Positions 34,934 to 43,432 of a DNA stretch of 64,000 bases are shown in pieces; position 1 is the first letter of the stretch, and each line of letters begins with the position of its first letter. The notes beneath the pieces are model-generated. The model was not told where the DNA came from. It saw only the letters and a program-made list of their open reading frames with translations, and searched no databases. The position numbers and the translations under genes are program-made. The stretch is from Cohnella sp. AR92 (GTDB lineage Bacteria; Bacillota; Bacilli; Paenibacillales; Paenibacillaceae): positions 501,061 through 565,060 of the forward strand of contig NZ_RZJR01000002.1 in the NCBI RefSeq assembly GCF_003990975.1, given 5' to 3'.

Positions 34934-36751
34934 ATGCCGCCGCTTGTCTCAATTATCATTCTGACCCATAACGAGATCGCTCTCACTCGGGAATGCGTAG
35001 AGAGCATCATAAAGCATACGCCCGAATCGTACGAGCTTATATTCGTGGACAATGGCTCCGCCGACGGCACCGCCGATTACTTGCTTGGGGTTCCCGGATC
35101 CAAGCTGATTCGGAATCGTTCCAACCTGGGCTTCGCCGCCGGATGCAACCAAGGGATGGCGATTGCCGAAGGAGAGTATCTCTGTCTCTTGAACAACGAC
35201 ACCGTCGTGACGGACGGCTGGCTGACCCGGCTGCATGCCTGGCTGGACAAGTATCCCGGAATCGGCATCGTCGGCCCCCGAACGAATTACGTCGCGGGCG
35301 CGCAGCGAGTGAACGCCGTCCCCTACTCCAACATGGAAGAGATGCACGCCTTCGCGAAGGATTGGGCCGAGCGGCATCGCGAGCAAGGCTTCTATCCCTA
35401 TAAGCTGATCGGCTTCTGCATGCTCTTCCGCCGCAGCCTTATCGACCGGATCGGCGGCTTGGACGAGTCGTTCTTCCCCGGCAATTACGAGGACGACGAC
35501 TTCTGCTTGCGGACTAGGATCAGCGGAAGCCTTCTCTGGGCCGCCAGCGACGTGTACATCCACCACTATGGTAGCCGAACTTTCCATTCGAAGACGTTCG
35601 CGAACGACGCGGATATCTCGGCCAATGCAGAGCGGCTCGCGAGAAAATGGAACATTCCCATGACCGGCCAAGAGCTATCCGGCCATGGATACGATACGAG
35701 CGAGGTGGTGGATCGGGAGCTCCCCTTCCGGACGGAACGGCACTTCGTGCCGCTTCGTCCGCCCGGCTACAGCCGCAGCTCGCGCAATCCGTCCAGCTTG
35801 GGGATCGCTCTCGTCGCTCCGGATTATTTTCCGCTGCCGCCTCCCAAGTACGGGGGAATCGAGAGGGTCGTCTATACGCTGACCGAAGAGCTCGCCCGCC
35901 TTGGCCATGAGATCTATTTGTATGCCCCGCGAGGGAGCCGGGCGAACGCCACGGTCATTCCCTTCGAGCATGACGGCTACGACATGTCCCGAATCCCCGA
36001 TCTGATCCGCCGCACGCTCCCTCGCGAGGTGGACGTTATCCATGATCATACCAACCTCTCGGTCGTGGGCCGGGAGTATCCGAGCACGCCGACCGTCAGC
36101 TCCATCCATAACCCGCTTTATAACCCGGTCCAGACTCCGGTATACCTCAGCCGCAGGCAGATGGAGCTCTACGGGAAGGGCGAAGGCGAATTCGTCTATA
36201 ACGGAATCGACCCGGCCGACTATCCGATCAAGGCCGAGAAAGAGGATTATTTGCTCTACCTGGGCGCTATCCTGCCTTACAAGGGAGTCCACCACGCGCT
36301 CGAGGCCGCGGAACGGACGGGCCGCAGGCTGCTGCTCGCGGGGCCTCTCTACGACATGAACTATTACCGCAACGAGATCCTGCCCGTGCTTCAGCGCAAC
36401 CCGAACATGGAATATGTCGGCGAGGTCGGCGGCACGTACCGGCTGGAGCTCTTCCGAAATGCCGAATGCCTCCTCTTCCCGACGCTGTGCGAGGAGCCGT
36501 TCGGCCTCGTCATGATCGAGGCGATGGCATGCGGCACCCCGGTGCTCTGCTTCCCGAACGGGGCGGTCCCCGAGGTCATGGGCGGCTTCCCCGAGCTGGT
36601 CTGCCGATCCGCGGCGGAGATGGCCCGCAAGATCGTCCGCGCGGAATATCCTTCGCCGGAAGCTCTCCGAGCATACGTAGAGAATCACTTCACCTCCGCG
36701 ATCATGGCGCAGCGGTATTTGGCTATCTATCGAAGAGTACTGGAACGGTGA
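34934..36751 (+). CDS. Bifunctional glycosyltransferase, GT2 fused to GT4
   Basis: 605 residues. The N-terminal half (1-~265) is a GT2 domain: VSIIILTHNEIALTRECVESI, DNGSADGT, LCLLNNDTVVTDGWL (the DxD-like site), and GGLDESFFPGNYEDDDFCLR. The C-terminal half (~290-605) is a GT4 domain: PPPKYGGIERVVYTLTEEL, DVIHDHTN, VYNGIDPADYPI, LLYLGAILPYKGVHHALEAA and the EPFGLVMIEAMACGTPV nucleotide-sugar motif. Two transferases in one chain suggest assembly of a disaccharide or alternating glycan on a surface carrier, with no visible membrane segments. AGAGGAGGG precedes the ATG. It is divergent from the LacI gene and stands alone. Confidence 0.92.
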   Translation: MPPLVSIIILTHNEIALTRECVESIIKHTPESYELIFVDNGSADGTADYLLGVPGSKLIRNRSNLGFAAGCNQGMAIAEGEYLCLLNNDTVVTDGWLTRLHAWLDKYPGIGIVGPRTNYVAGAQRVNAVPYSNMEEMHAFAKDWAERHREQGFYPYKLIGFCMLFRRSLIDRIGGLDESFFPGNYEDDDFCLRTRISGSLLWAASDVYIHHYGSRTFHSKTFANDADISANAERLARKWNIPMTGQELSGHGYDTSEVVDRELPFRTERHFVPLRPPGYSRSSRNPSSLGIALVAPDYFPLPPPKYGGIERVVYTLTEELARLGHEIYLYAPRGSRANATVIPFEHDGYDMSRIPDLIRRTLPREVDVIHDHTNLSVVGREYPSTPTVSSIHNPLYNPVQTPVYLSRRQMELYGKGEGEFVYNGIDPADYPIKAEKEDYLLYLGAILPYKGVHHALEAAERTGRRLLLAGPLYDMNYYRNEILPVLQRNPNMEYVGEVGGTYRLELFRNAECLLFPTLCEEPFGLVMIEAMACGTPVLCFPNGAVPEVMGGFPELVCRSAAEMARKIVRAEYPSPEALRAYVENHFTSAIMAQRYLAIYRRVLER

Positions 36752-36819
36752 AGGAAGCGATCACAGTGGCAAGCCAGTGTTTCATTGTTCCTCTCACTTC
36801 GAACAACCCTTCGCGGCGC

Positions 36820-36846
36820 CTGTAACCCGAATCTATCGGGTTACAG
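36820..36846 (+). terminator. Hairpin after the GT2-GT4 gene
   Basis: Eleven-base perfect stem (CTGTAACCCGA and its complement) around a five-base loop, 68 bases past the stop. No clear U-tract follows, so termination would be weak; a second hairpin lies 30 bases further on. Confidence 0.5.
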
Positions 36847-36874
36847 CATTCGCTTCTAACCGATCCAAAAGAAA

Positions 36875-36915
36875 GAAACGGCGGCACCGGGATTACTCCC
36901 CGATGCCGCCGTTTC
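36875..36915 (-). terminator. Terminator overlapping the aldo/keto reductase stop codon
   Basis: Twelve-base stem GAAACGGCGGCA / TGCCGCCGTTTC. The distal arm includes two bases of the TGA stop at 36914-36916. On the minus strand the stem is followed by TTTCTTTTGG. It may also catch plus-strand readthrough from the glycosyltransferase gene. Confidence 0.75.
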
Positions 36916-37888
36916 AATGCTCCCCGTTAGCCAGATACCCCAGCTGATCGGGCGTTAACCGCAGCTCCGCCGCGCTCATGCTGTCTCTCAGCTGCTCCGA
37001 GCTGTTGCATCCGACGATTGGAACGGTGGGAAACGGCTGGCTTGTCAGATAGGCGAGAACCAACCGGCTGACGGGAACGCCAAGTTCCTCGGCCAGCTTC
37101 CGAGCCCGCTGGAACCTCTCCACGTTGGCTTGCGATCGGTATTGGCCGGCGATCCGCTCGTCGTCCCAAGCGTGCGTTCCTCTTTCCCACTTGGTAAATA
37201 CGCCTTGGGCTTGAGAAGAATAAGGAACCGCCGTCAGCTTCGTTTGCCGATGCCATTCATAGGTCTCCCTATCCATTGGAACCAGGGTCGGGTCTTGGAA
37301 CCCGGAACGATCCGCCAGAGGCAGGCTCCACATCATTTGATTGCCGGAGAAGCCTTGAAGGCGATGCTCGGCGGCATATCGTTGAGCGGTTCCGATTCGC
37401 TCGGCCGTCCAATTCGAGCAGCCGTAATAACGAATCTTGCCCTCTCGGATGAAGCCGTTCATTCTCTCGACGATCTCGCCCGCATCGCGGCTTGCATCGT
37501 CGCGGTGAAGCCAATACATGTCGATGACGTCCACCTGCAGACGCCGAAGGCTCCCTTCCACATCCTCGCGCAGATCGCTTTCCGACATTCGCGAGACGGA
37601 CATGGATTCGAACAAGGGGTGGGCGCCCTTCGTCGTGACCAGCAACCGGTCCCGATTGCCCCTTCGCTTCATCCACTCTCCGATCGTCGTCTCGCTGATG
37701 CTTCGTTCGACGTCCGGCAGCCAGTTGGCGTACACTTGCGCGGTATCCACCATGTTGCCGCCCAGCTCCACATACTCGTCCATCAGGCGGAACGAGTCCT
37801 CCTTCGAGATCGTGCTTCCCAGATTCGCCCCTCCCAGCCCGATCGGGCTGCTCGCAAGCTCGGTTCCCGTCCATGCTATAGTCGTCAT
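36914..37888 (-). CDS. Aldo/keto reductase
   Basis: 324 residues, (beta/alpha)8 NADPH-dependent oxidoreductase. The catalytic tetrad is visible: Asp in NMVDTAQVYANW, Tyr in the same segment, Lys in LLVTTKGAHPL, His in DMYWLHRDD. Conserved IRYYGCSNWTAERI and VPYSSQAQG segments and the C-terminal TVPIVGCNSSEQLRDSM complete the family pattern. It acts on small carbonyls or sugar aldehydes in the cytoplasm; the substrate is not inferable. Alone in its transcription unit, ending in a terminator that overlaps its stop codon. Confidence 0.93.
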   Translation of the reverse strand: MTTIAWTGTELASSPIGLGGANLGSTISKEDSFRLMDEYVELGGNMVDTAQVYANWLPDVERSISETTIGEWMKRRGNRDRLLVTTKGAHPLFESMSVSRMSESDLREDVEGSLRRLQVDVIDMYWLHRDDASRDAGEIVERMNGFIREGKIRYYGCSNWTAERIGTAQRYAAEHRLQGFSGNQMMWSLPLADRSGFQDPTLVPMDRETYEWHRQTKLTAVPYSSQAQGVFTKWERGTHAWDDERIAGQYRSQANVERFQRARKLAEELGVPVSRLVLAYLTSQPFPTVPIVGCNSSEQLRDSMSAAELRLTPDQLGYLANGEH

Positions 37889-37955
37889 CGAAATCCCCTC
37901 TCCTCTCGCCGGGTCAATATGTAAGCATTATACCTCCTAGTATCGCTATAACGCG

Positions 37956-37990
37956 AACAATCTCCGAAGCCAGCGGCTCCGGAGATTGTT
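37956..37990 (-). terminator. Terminator after the LTA-synthase-type gene
   Basis: Ten-base stem AACAATCTCC / GGAGATTGTT with an inner AGCC / GGCT stem. It lies about 90 bases past the stop codon, after a decayed repeat tract. Followed by TTCGCGTT on the minus strand, so the U-tract is weak. Confidence 0.6.
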
Positions 37991-38076
37991 CTTGACGGTT
38001 CGTATTGATCTCGGACTCATTGGTCCTGCGCTAACCGATCTTTCGCTTATTGATCCTGATCTCAATGATCTTGCGC

Positions 38077-40038
38077 TTATTGGCCTTGCTTTTGTTGATC
38101 TTGGGTTTGTAGATCCTGCGTTTGCTCTTGCGATTGATCCTTAGCCTTCAATTCTTCCGCCGCGCTTACCGGGTAAACAGGTTCCTTCTCCGGAAGCTGC
38201 TTGATGTAGCTGTCAGACAGCTGCGACAGCTTCAGCGCGTTGTAATATTGTTCTTCTGTCGAACCGGTGGTCGATTCGCTGTTGTCTTCGATCGCGTAGT
38301 TCATGCCGTCCGCATAGTCGATGCCCGGAATGTACAGATAATGGCTGTTGAAGAACGATCCGTACGGCAGGAAGTGTCTCGTCGGCAGCAGATTCGTCGT
38401 TTGATTCAGCAAATCTTCGCCGAAGTGAATTTGGTTATCCATCGAGATTCCAAGCAGGTTCGCGACCGTAGGAGTAACGTCCACTTCCGCGCCTGTATTC
38501 TTTAGCTCGCTCGGATAAGTAACGCCCGGCGCATGCATGATAAGAGGAACGTTGAACATCTCGGTATAATCGTAATCCCGGCCAAGCAGGTCCTTCAGGA
38601 TCTTCTTCTCGTCATCGCCAAGCGAGAACTTGATGACGCCCTGATGGTCGCCGTAGAACAGGATAACGCTGTCGTCCCACAGGCCGCTCGCCTTAAGGTT
38701 ATCGATGAATTGGCCGATCGCATAGTCGGCATAGTTCTGGGAACGGATATAATCGCCGACGAGCGTGCCTTCCATTTCCTTAGGCAGAGTCATCTTGTAC
38801 TTGCTCTCCGGAAGGTTGAACGGATGGTGGGCGCTCATCGAGATGACCATCGAGTAGAACGGCTTATCGCTCTGGTCCATCTTCTTGAGTTCCTCGATCG
38901 TCTTGGTGAACAGGACTTCGTCGGATGCGCCGAAGGCAACGTGATCGGCATCGGCGTCGCCGAAGAAGCTCTTGTCGTAATATTTCTCGAAGCCCAGGGA
39001 GCTGTACAATTCCTTGCGGTTCCAGAAGCTGACTTCATTCGTATGGAACGTCGCCGTCGAGTATCCGTTCGCCTTGAGCAGCTTCGGAAGGCTCGGCATG
39101 GCTTTCTTCACGTAGTTCTGAACCGCCGGTTCGTTCTTCGGCGCATAGAAGGACGTGTTGACGGTGAACTCGGCATCGGAAGTCGTACCGGCGCCGGCGC
39201 TCGTGTAGAAATTCGTGAAGTGGAAGTTCTCGCCCGCCAATTTGTTCAGGTTAGGAGTTACTTCTTGCCCGTCGACCTTGAGTCCAAGCAGGAAGTTCTG
39301 GAACGACTCCATCTGAATGATAATCAAGTTCTTGCCTTTGGCCGCGCCGAAGTATTGCGGATTAGCCGGTTCCGTGATGCCTTTGAGCTGGTTGATGGAA
39401 TCCTGGGTAATCTCTTCCTTCGGAACGATCTCCTCTTCCTTCGTCGTGTCGTTGACGATCGTGTACACTTCGTAGTTAAGAATGCCCATTCCTTCGGCCT
39501 TCTTCGTCTCGTTCATGCTGGCGTGATTCGGCCAGATGTTGAAGATGCAGAGCGCGAGGGACAGGACGAATGCGCCGAGCAGAACGCGGCGGTTCGTACG
39601 ATGCATGCCGATGGCTTTCATCTTGGCGATGCTCTTCGGACGGAACATGAAGAACGCGAAGATGATGATATCGATGAAGATCAGCAGGTAATACGGATCC
39701 ATCAAGGAATAAGTGCTCTCGCCGACTTCCGTTACCTTACTCGCTTGCCTGAGGGCATGATAAGTCACGATGATGCCATAATACTTGTAGTACATGAGGA
39801 CTGCGAAATAAAGCAGCGTTATTAGGAAGTTCGCGATCATGTAGTATAAGATCTTCCTCTTCGTTGCGAACCACTCGATAAAGCAGAAGACGACCCAGAA
39901 GAACGGAATTTCCGTAAGCAGAGTCATCCATGAAGGGCCGTCGTCGAATACGACGAACCAGGCCAAAGCGCCCTTCAGAATCAAGACAACGGTGAAGAAA
40001 ATAAACAGCTTGCTCTTTAATTCTCTGAATAAAGCCAT
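38077..40038 (-). CDS. LTA-synthase-family membrane sulfatase/phosphoglycerol transferase
   Basis: 653 residues. Five N-terminal membrane helices (1-~170) and an extracellular sulfatase-like domain (~230-590). Metal ligands and nucleophile: Glu244 in IIIQMES, Thr286 in GAGTTSDAEF (the LtaS threonine nucleophile), HPFNLPES, and FYGDHQG. Polymerises or transfers glycerol phosphate from phosphatidylglycerol onto glycolipid or wall polymers outside the cell. The C-terminal ~25 residues are a Gln/Asp-rich low-complexity tail (QSQEQTQDLQTQDQQKQGQ) whose repeat pattern continues past the stop. GGAAGGGG lies before the ATG. It has its own strong promoter and a leader hairpin. LtaS, YfnI, YqgS and YvgJ paralogues cannot be distinguished. 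Confidence 0.9.
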   Translation of the reverse strand: MALFRELKSKLFIFFTVVLILKGALAWFVVFDDGPSWMTLLTEIPFFWVVFCFIEWFATKRKILYYMIANFLITLLYFAVLMYYKYYGIIVTYHALRQASKVTEVGESTYSLMDPYYLLIFIDIIIFAFFMFRPKSIAKMKAIGMHRTNRRVLLGAFVLSLALCIFNIWPNHASMNETKKAEGMGILNYEVYTIVNDTTKEEEIVPKEEITQDSINQLKGITEPANPQYFGAAKGKNLIIIQMESFQNFLLGLKVDGQEVTPNLNKLAGENFHFTNFYTSAGAGTTSDAEFTVNTSFYAPKNEPAVQNYVKKAMPSLPKLLKANGYSTATFHTNEVSFWNRKELYSSLGFEKYYDKSFFGDADADHVAFGASDEVLFTKTIEELKKMDQSDKPFYSMVISMSAHHPFNLPESKYKMTLPKEMEGTLVGDYIRSQNYADYAIGQFIDNLKASGLWDDSVILFYGDHQGVIKFSLGDDEKKILKDLLGRDYDYTEMFNVPLIMHAPGVTYPSELKNTGAEVDVTPTVANLLGISMDNQIHFGEDLLNQTTNLLPTRHFLPYGSFFNSHYLYIPGIDYADGMNYAIEDNSESTTGSTEEQYYNALKLSQLSDSYIKQLPEKEPVYPVSAAEELKAKDQSQEQTQDLQTQDQQKQGQ

Positions 40039-40064
40039 ATCGATCCCCTTCCTTTCGGACGCAT

Positions 40065-40094
40065 CAAAAACAGGCTGAATGGATGTACAGCCTG
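40065..40094 (-). terminator. Terminator-like hairpin in the leader of the LTA-synthase gene
   Basis: Minus strand CAGGCTG / CAGCCTG stem followed by TTTTTGATG, ending only about 30 bases before the start codon and downstream of the gene's own promoter. It may end readthrough from the MMPL operon, attenuate the LTA-synthase message, or both. Confidence 0.65.
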
Positions 40095-40148
40095 ATCTTA
40101 ACGACTTTTCTTAGCTGATTACTCGTAGGCGAACATTTGATAGACACC

Positions 40149-40177
40149 ATTATGCTACTGAAAAAAACATTTGTCAA
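40149..40177 (-). promoter_or_regulatory. Strong sigma-A-type promoter of the LTA-synthase gene
   Basis: Minus strand TTGACA (40172-40177), 17-base spacer, CATAAT (40149-40154): near-perfect consensus. It gives a leader of about 100 bases containing the hairpin at 40065-40094 and a tiny start-stop frame (ATGTTCGCCTACGAGTAA) without a ribosome site. Confidence 0.8.
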
Positions 40178-40228
40178 AAAGAAACTTATGCCTAAGCGCG
40201 CATTTTATCTACTCTTAATATTCATACC

Positions 40229-42259
40229 CTATAATAGCCAATTCAAGCGGCCGAGAAGCTTCATCCACGCGGGTACGAGAAGCATTCGCACGAGAGTGGC
40301 GTCCAAGACTACCGCAGCCGTCAGTCCCACTCCCAGCTGCCTGACGCCGGCCACGTCCCCCCAAGCGAACGGCAAGCACACTGCCGTCATGATCGCAGCG
40401 GCGGAGCTGATAACGGGTCCCGTCGCAACGAGTCCTTCAAGGATCGCCCGATCGTTGCTGCGCGTCGAACGGTAGACCTCCGCGATTCGCATCAGTAGGA
40501 ACACGCCGTAATCCATGCTGATGCCGAAGGCGAGGCCGAAGACGAAGACGGGGACGACAACCGCTACGCCTTCCTCCGGCATTCCGAGCCGTCCTTCCCG
40601 GAATACCCAAGCGACGATTCCGAACGACGCGCCGATCGTAAGAGCGTTCATGAGAACCGCTTTGAAGGGAATGACCAGAGAACGAAGCGCGATCAGCAGG
40701 AGCAGATAATTGGACAGAAGAAGCGTCGGAATGGCTTTCCATGTCCCCCGTTCGATCTCCCCCATGATCTCCTGCCGTTCCACGGCTTTGCCTGCCAGAA
40801 TAAGATCGACTTTATTAGAAGCATTCCGCATCTCTTCCATCCATTCGGCGATTTCGGGAGAGCTTTCTTGGCCACGAAGCCATACGGACATGGTTGCCGT
40901 CTTACGTCCTTCCTTGAAGGAAGGCGGCGAAGCGAACCATACCCGCGAATCCTGTTCCGCCTCTCGATACAACCGTTCTATTTCCGACCGCTCTATCTCA
41001 TCTAATGCAGCATGGCGGCTTTGCGCCACGACTTCTATGGAGGTTGACGAAGGAGGCAAGAACCATTCGTTCAACAGCTCCGCCGCTTGCCTGGATTCTT
41101 TCTCCTCCGGAAGCGAGGTCGCATTCGGAATGACGACTTCCAGCCGAATGACCGGAACGACGCACAAGAGGAAAAGAAACGAGCCGGCTACGGCCAGCCT
41201 GATCGGCCTTCTTAGCACCCAGCTCCCCCATAATCGCCAGAATCGATGCCGCCGATCTGCGTTTGCCGGCTCGGCTCGCCATGCCATTCGAGCCAGCAAA
41301 GCCGGAACAAGCGTTAACGAAGCGATAGCCGCGATCATGAGCACGATCATTGCGCTGACGGCGACGCTGTTGAACACGGGGAGGCGAATCCATAGCGTAC
41401 TGCCCAGACCGGCCAGCACGCATAAAGCGGAGAGGATGATGGAACGGCCCGCGCTTCCTATCGCGGCCGCGAGTGCCTCTTGTGCCGGCAAACGCCGAAG
41501 CTCCTCGCGATAGCGGCTGACAAGCAGCAAGGCAAAATCGATGCTTAAAGCAAGCCCGACCATGGGAACGACGCTCTGCACGAAGACGGAGAGCTCCAAG
41601 CCATGCCCGACGCCGAACAGGATAGCCGATGCCAAGACAACGGAAACCAAGCCCGCCGCGATCGGAATAAGCGCCGGCAGCACGCCCCTAAGGGTTAAGC
41701 AGAGGATCAGGAAAGCGAGAGGCAGCCCGATTCTCTCCGCTTGCCGAATATCCAGCCGGCTGGATTCATTCACGTCCTGCTGCACGGCGGCTTGTCCGGT
41801 AATCCGGATCCGGCCGGCGGCGGATTTCTCCTGCTCCGCTTGCCAGATACGAAGCCGGTTCAAGATCGGTCCCAGCTCGTGTTCCGCTTGCCGGAAAGAT
41901 AGCATAACCGCTTCGTAGCGGCCGTTCGCCGCTTCCGCCAGCGGCTGTTTCCTCTCCAGTCGAACGAGACCAGGAAGCGGAGGGAGCCGATCGAGGCTAT
42001 TATCGACGGAAGCCTTGAAGGAAGCGGCGGGAGACCCGAGTCCGTTCTCGAACAGCAGGATGATCGGTTCTCCCCCCGCGTCTCCGGTAACCCCCCTTAG
42101 CTTCTCCGCCTGCTCGCTTAAGCCGTTCGTCGTTAATCCGGGTCCTTGCAGCACCTCGTGCAAGCGGCCTGCATACCCTCCTGCGATCAACAATAGAAGA
42201 AGCCAGCCCAGCACAATCGAGCCGGAGCGGCGGAAGATCCATGCCGAGAGACGAATCAT
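40229..42259 (-). CDS. MMPL/RND-family lipid or hydrophobe exporter
   Basis: 676 residues from the ATG at 42259, which overlaps the upstream stop as ATGA (the longer frame from 42394 lies inside the upstream gene). Twelve predicted membrane helices in two halves, each with a large extracytoplasmic loop. MMPL signatures: VQSVVPMVGLALSIDFALLLVSRYREE (about 210-240) and VFGLAFGISMDYGVFLLMRIAE (about 575-600), the GxxxDY-type proton-relay segments. Exports lipids or hydrophobic compounds using the proton gradient. As the last gene of a type III PKS operon it most likely exports the lipid-like product. The final residues GRLNWLL end at 40229. Confidence 0.92.
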   Translation of the reverse strand: MIRLSAWIFRRSGSIVLGWLLLLLIAGGYAGRLHEVLQGPGLTTNGLSEQAEKLRGVTGDAGGEPIILLFENGLGSPAASFKASVDNSLDRLPPLPGLVRLERKQPLAEAANGRYEAVMLSFRQAEHELGPILNRLRIWQAEQEKSAAGRIRITGQAAVQQDVNESSRLDIRQAERIGLPLAFLILCLTLRGVLPALIPIAAGLVSVVLASAILFGVGHGLELSVFVQSVVPMVGLALSIDFALLLVSRYREELRRLPAQEALAAAIGSAGRSIILSALCVLAGLGSTLWIRLPVFNSVAVSAMIVLMIAAIASLTLVPALLARMAWRAEPANADRRHRFWRLWGSWVLRRPIRLAVAGSFLFLLCVVPVIRLEVVIPNATSLPEEKESRQAAELLNEWFLPPSSTSIEVVAQSRHAALDEIERSEIERLYREAEQDSRVWFASPPSFKEGRKTATMSVWLRGQESSPEIAEWMEEMRNASNKVDLILAGKAVERQEIMGEIERGTWKAIPTLLLSNYLLLLIALRSLVIPFKAVLMNALTIGASFGIVAWVFREGRLGMPEEGVAVVVPVFVFGLAFGISMDYGVFLLMRIAEVYRSTRSNDRAILEGLVATGPVISSAAAIMTAVCLPFAWGDVAGVRQLGVGLTAAVVLDATLVRMLLVPAWMKLLGRLNWLL

Positions 42260-43419
42260 GTCGGAACGGGCGGCATAGCAAGCCGAGTGGCGCGGAATGC
42301 GGCTTGGGCCAGCCGCGGAGAAGCCGAGCCCAATTGGATAAGCATTCCCGCCGCGGTAGGACGAATCAATCCGGCTTGAAGCCATCTCCCCCATCTGGCG
42401 GGACGTGCCATCTCCTTGCTAACCAAGCGACGATACGCTTTCTTCCATTGTTCGAGCCCGATCTCCCCCCGGAGGTAGGCATCCGCCAGAGGCACGCTCC
42501 TCTCCGCCGAACGAAGCGCCATGGCCATCCCGTCCCCGCATAGCGGCGGAATAACCAAAGCGGCATCGCCTAAGAGCGGATACTCTCGCCAAGCAACCGC
42601 TTGCTCCGATGTCCGGATCGGAGCGGCGGCCTGCTCCGTTTCAAGAATCGGCTCCGCTCCTTCGAACCGCGAAGCGAAGGCCGGGTTGCCTTCCGCGGCA
42701 AGCTTCAGCCAGCCCAGCGGGCCTCGCGGCGCTTCTCTTGCTACGGATTGCTCCACCAGCGCCGCTGCATTCATGAGACCGCCGCCAATCGGCGATAAGC
42801 CGATATATCCGCCTTTGAAGCAATAAAGCTCCACGGCTTGGCGATTCTCCATTCCGTTCGAGTGAATCTTCCAGCCGACTCCCCGGAACGCTTGTTTCTT
42901 CCGCGAGATCCGATTCCCCTTGAGAGCGGCGGAACCGTTCCTCCCCCATGCTCCGAATACGGTCCTGGCTTGCAGCCAAGCTTCCTCCTGATGGCCGAGG
43001 CGAACCCGGACGCGATAACGGTCCTTCTCCAGTTCGACCGAGAGAGCCGCGGTTCCGCCCATCCATGCGGCTCCGGCTTCCACCGCCGCCTGCCGAAGCG
43101 CTTCGTCGAGCAGCCTGCGGCTTATTCCGAACGACGGCGCCTTCAGGTTAAACTCCAGCATGGACGGACGTGCCGAGTGCAGCTGTACCCGGTGAATGGG
43201 AGCCGCTCCAAGCCGATCGACCGTATCTTCCAATTCCAGCGAACGCAAGCTAGAGCGGGCTTCCGGAGACAGAAATTCCCCGCAGGCTTTGTGTACCGGT
43301 CCCGTTCGTCGATCCAACAGCAGGACAGACCATCCTCGCCTGGCAAGCGCATACGCCAGACTGGAGCCGGCGATCCCGGCTCCGAGCACGATAACGTCAA
43401 ACAAGCCTTGTTTGTTCAT
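42256..43419 (-). CDS. FAD-dependent oxidoreductase, geranylgeranyl-reductase-like
   Basis: 387 residues from the ATG at 43419 (GAGGAG eight bases upstream; the longer frame overlaps the previous gene and adds an untypical N-terminus). Rossmann FAD site DVIVLGAGIAGSSLAYALARRG (8-29), KACGEFLSPEA as in the geranylgeranyl reductase/flavin hydroxylase group, and the second FAD motif PLLGDAALVIPPLCGDGMAMALRSAE near 305-330. Likely hydroxylates or reduces the polyketide product of the upstream synthase, or its alkyl chain. Coupled by ATGA overlap to the MMPL exporter and 13 bases downstream of the methyltransferase. Confidence 0.88.
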   Translation of the reverse strand: MNKQGLFDVIVLGAGIAGSSLAYALARRGWSVLLLDRRTGPVHKACGEFLSPEARSSLRSLELEDTVDRLGAAPIHRVQLHSARPSMLEFNLKAPSFGISRRLLDEALRQAAVEAGAAWMGGTAALSVELEKDRYRVRVRLGHQEEAWLQARTVFGAWGRNGSAALKGNRISRKKQAFRGVGWKIHSNGMENRQAVELYCFKGGYIGLSPIGGGLMNAAALVEQSVAREAPRGPLGWLKLAAEGNPAFASRFEGAEPILETEQAAAPIRTSEQAVAWREYPLLGDAALVIPPLCGDGMAMALRSAERSVPLADAYLRGEIGLEQWKKAYRRLVSKEMARPARWGRWLQAGLIRPTAAGMLIQLGSASPRLAQAAFRATRLAMPPVPT

Positions 43420-43432
43420 GGAATCCGCTCCT

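Noticed and set aside
40104..40121. Five-codon leader frame (ATGTTCGCCTACGAGTAA) upstream of the LTA-synthase gene
   Set aside because: No ribosome site and no run of regulatory codons, so a leader-peptide attenuator is not supported.
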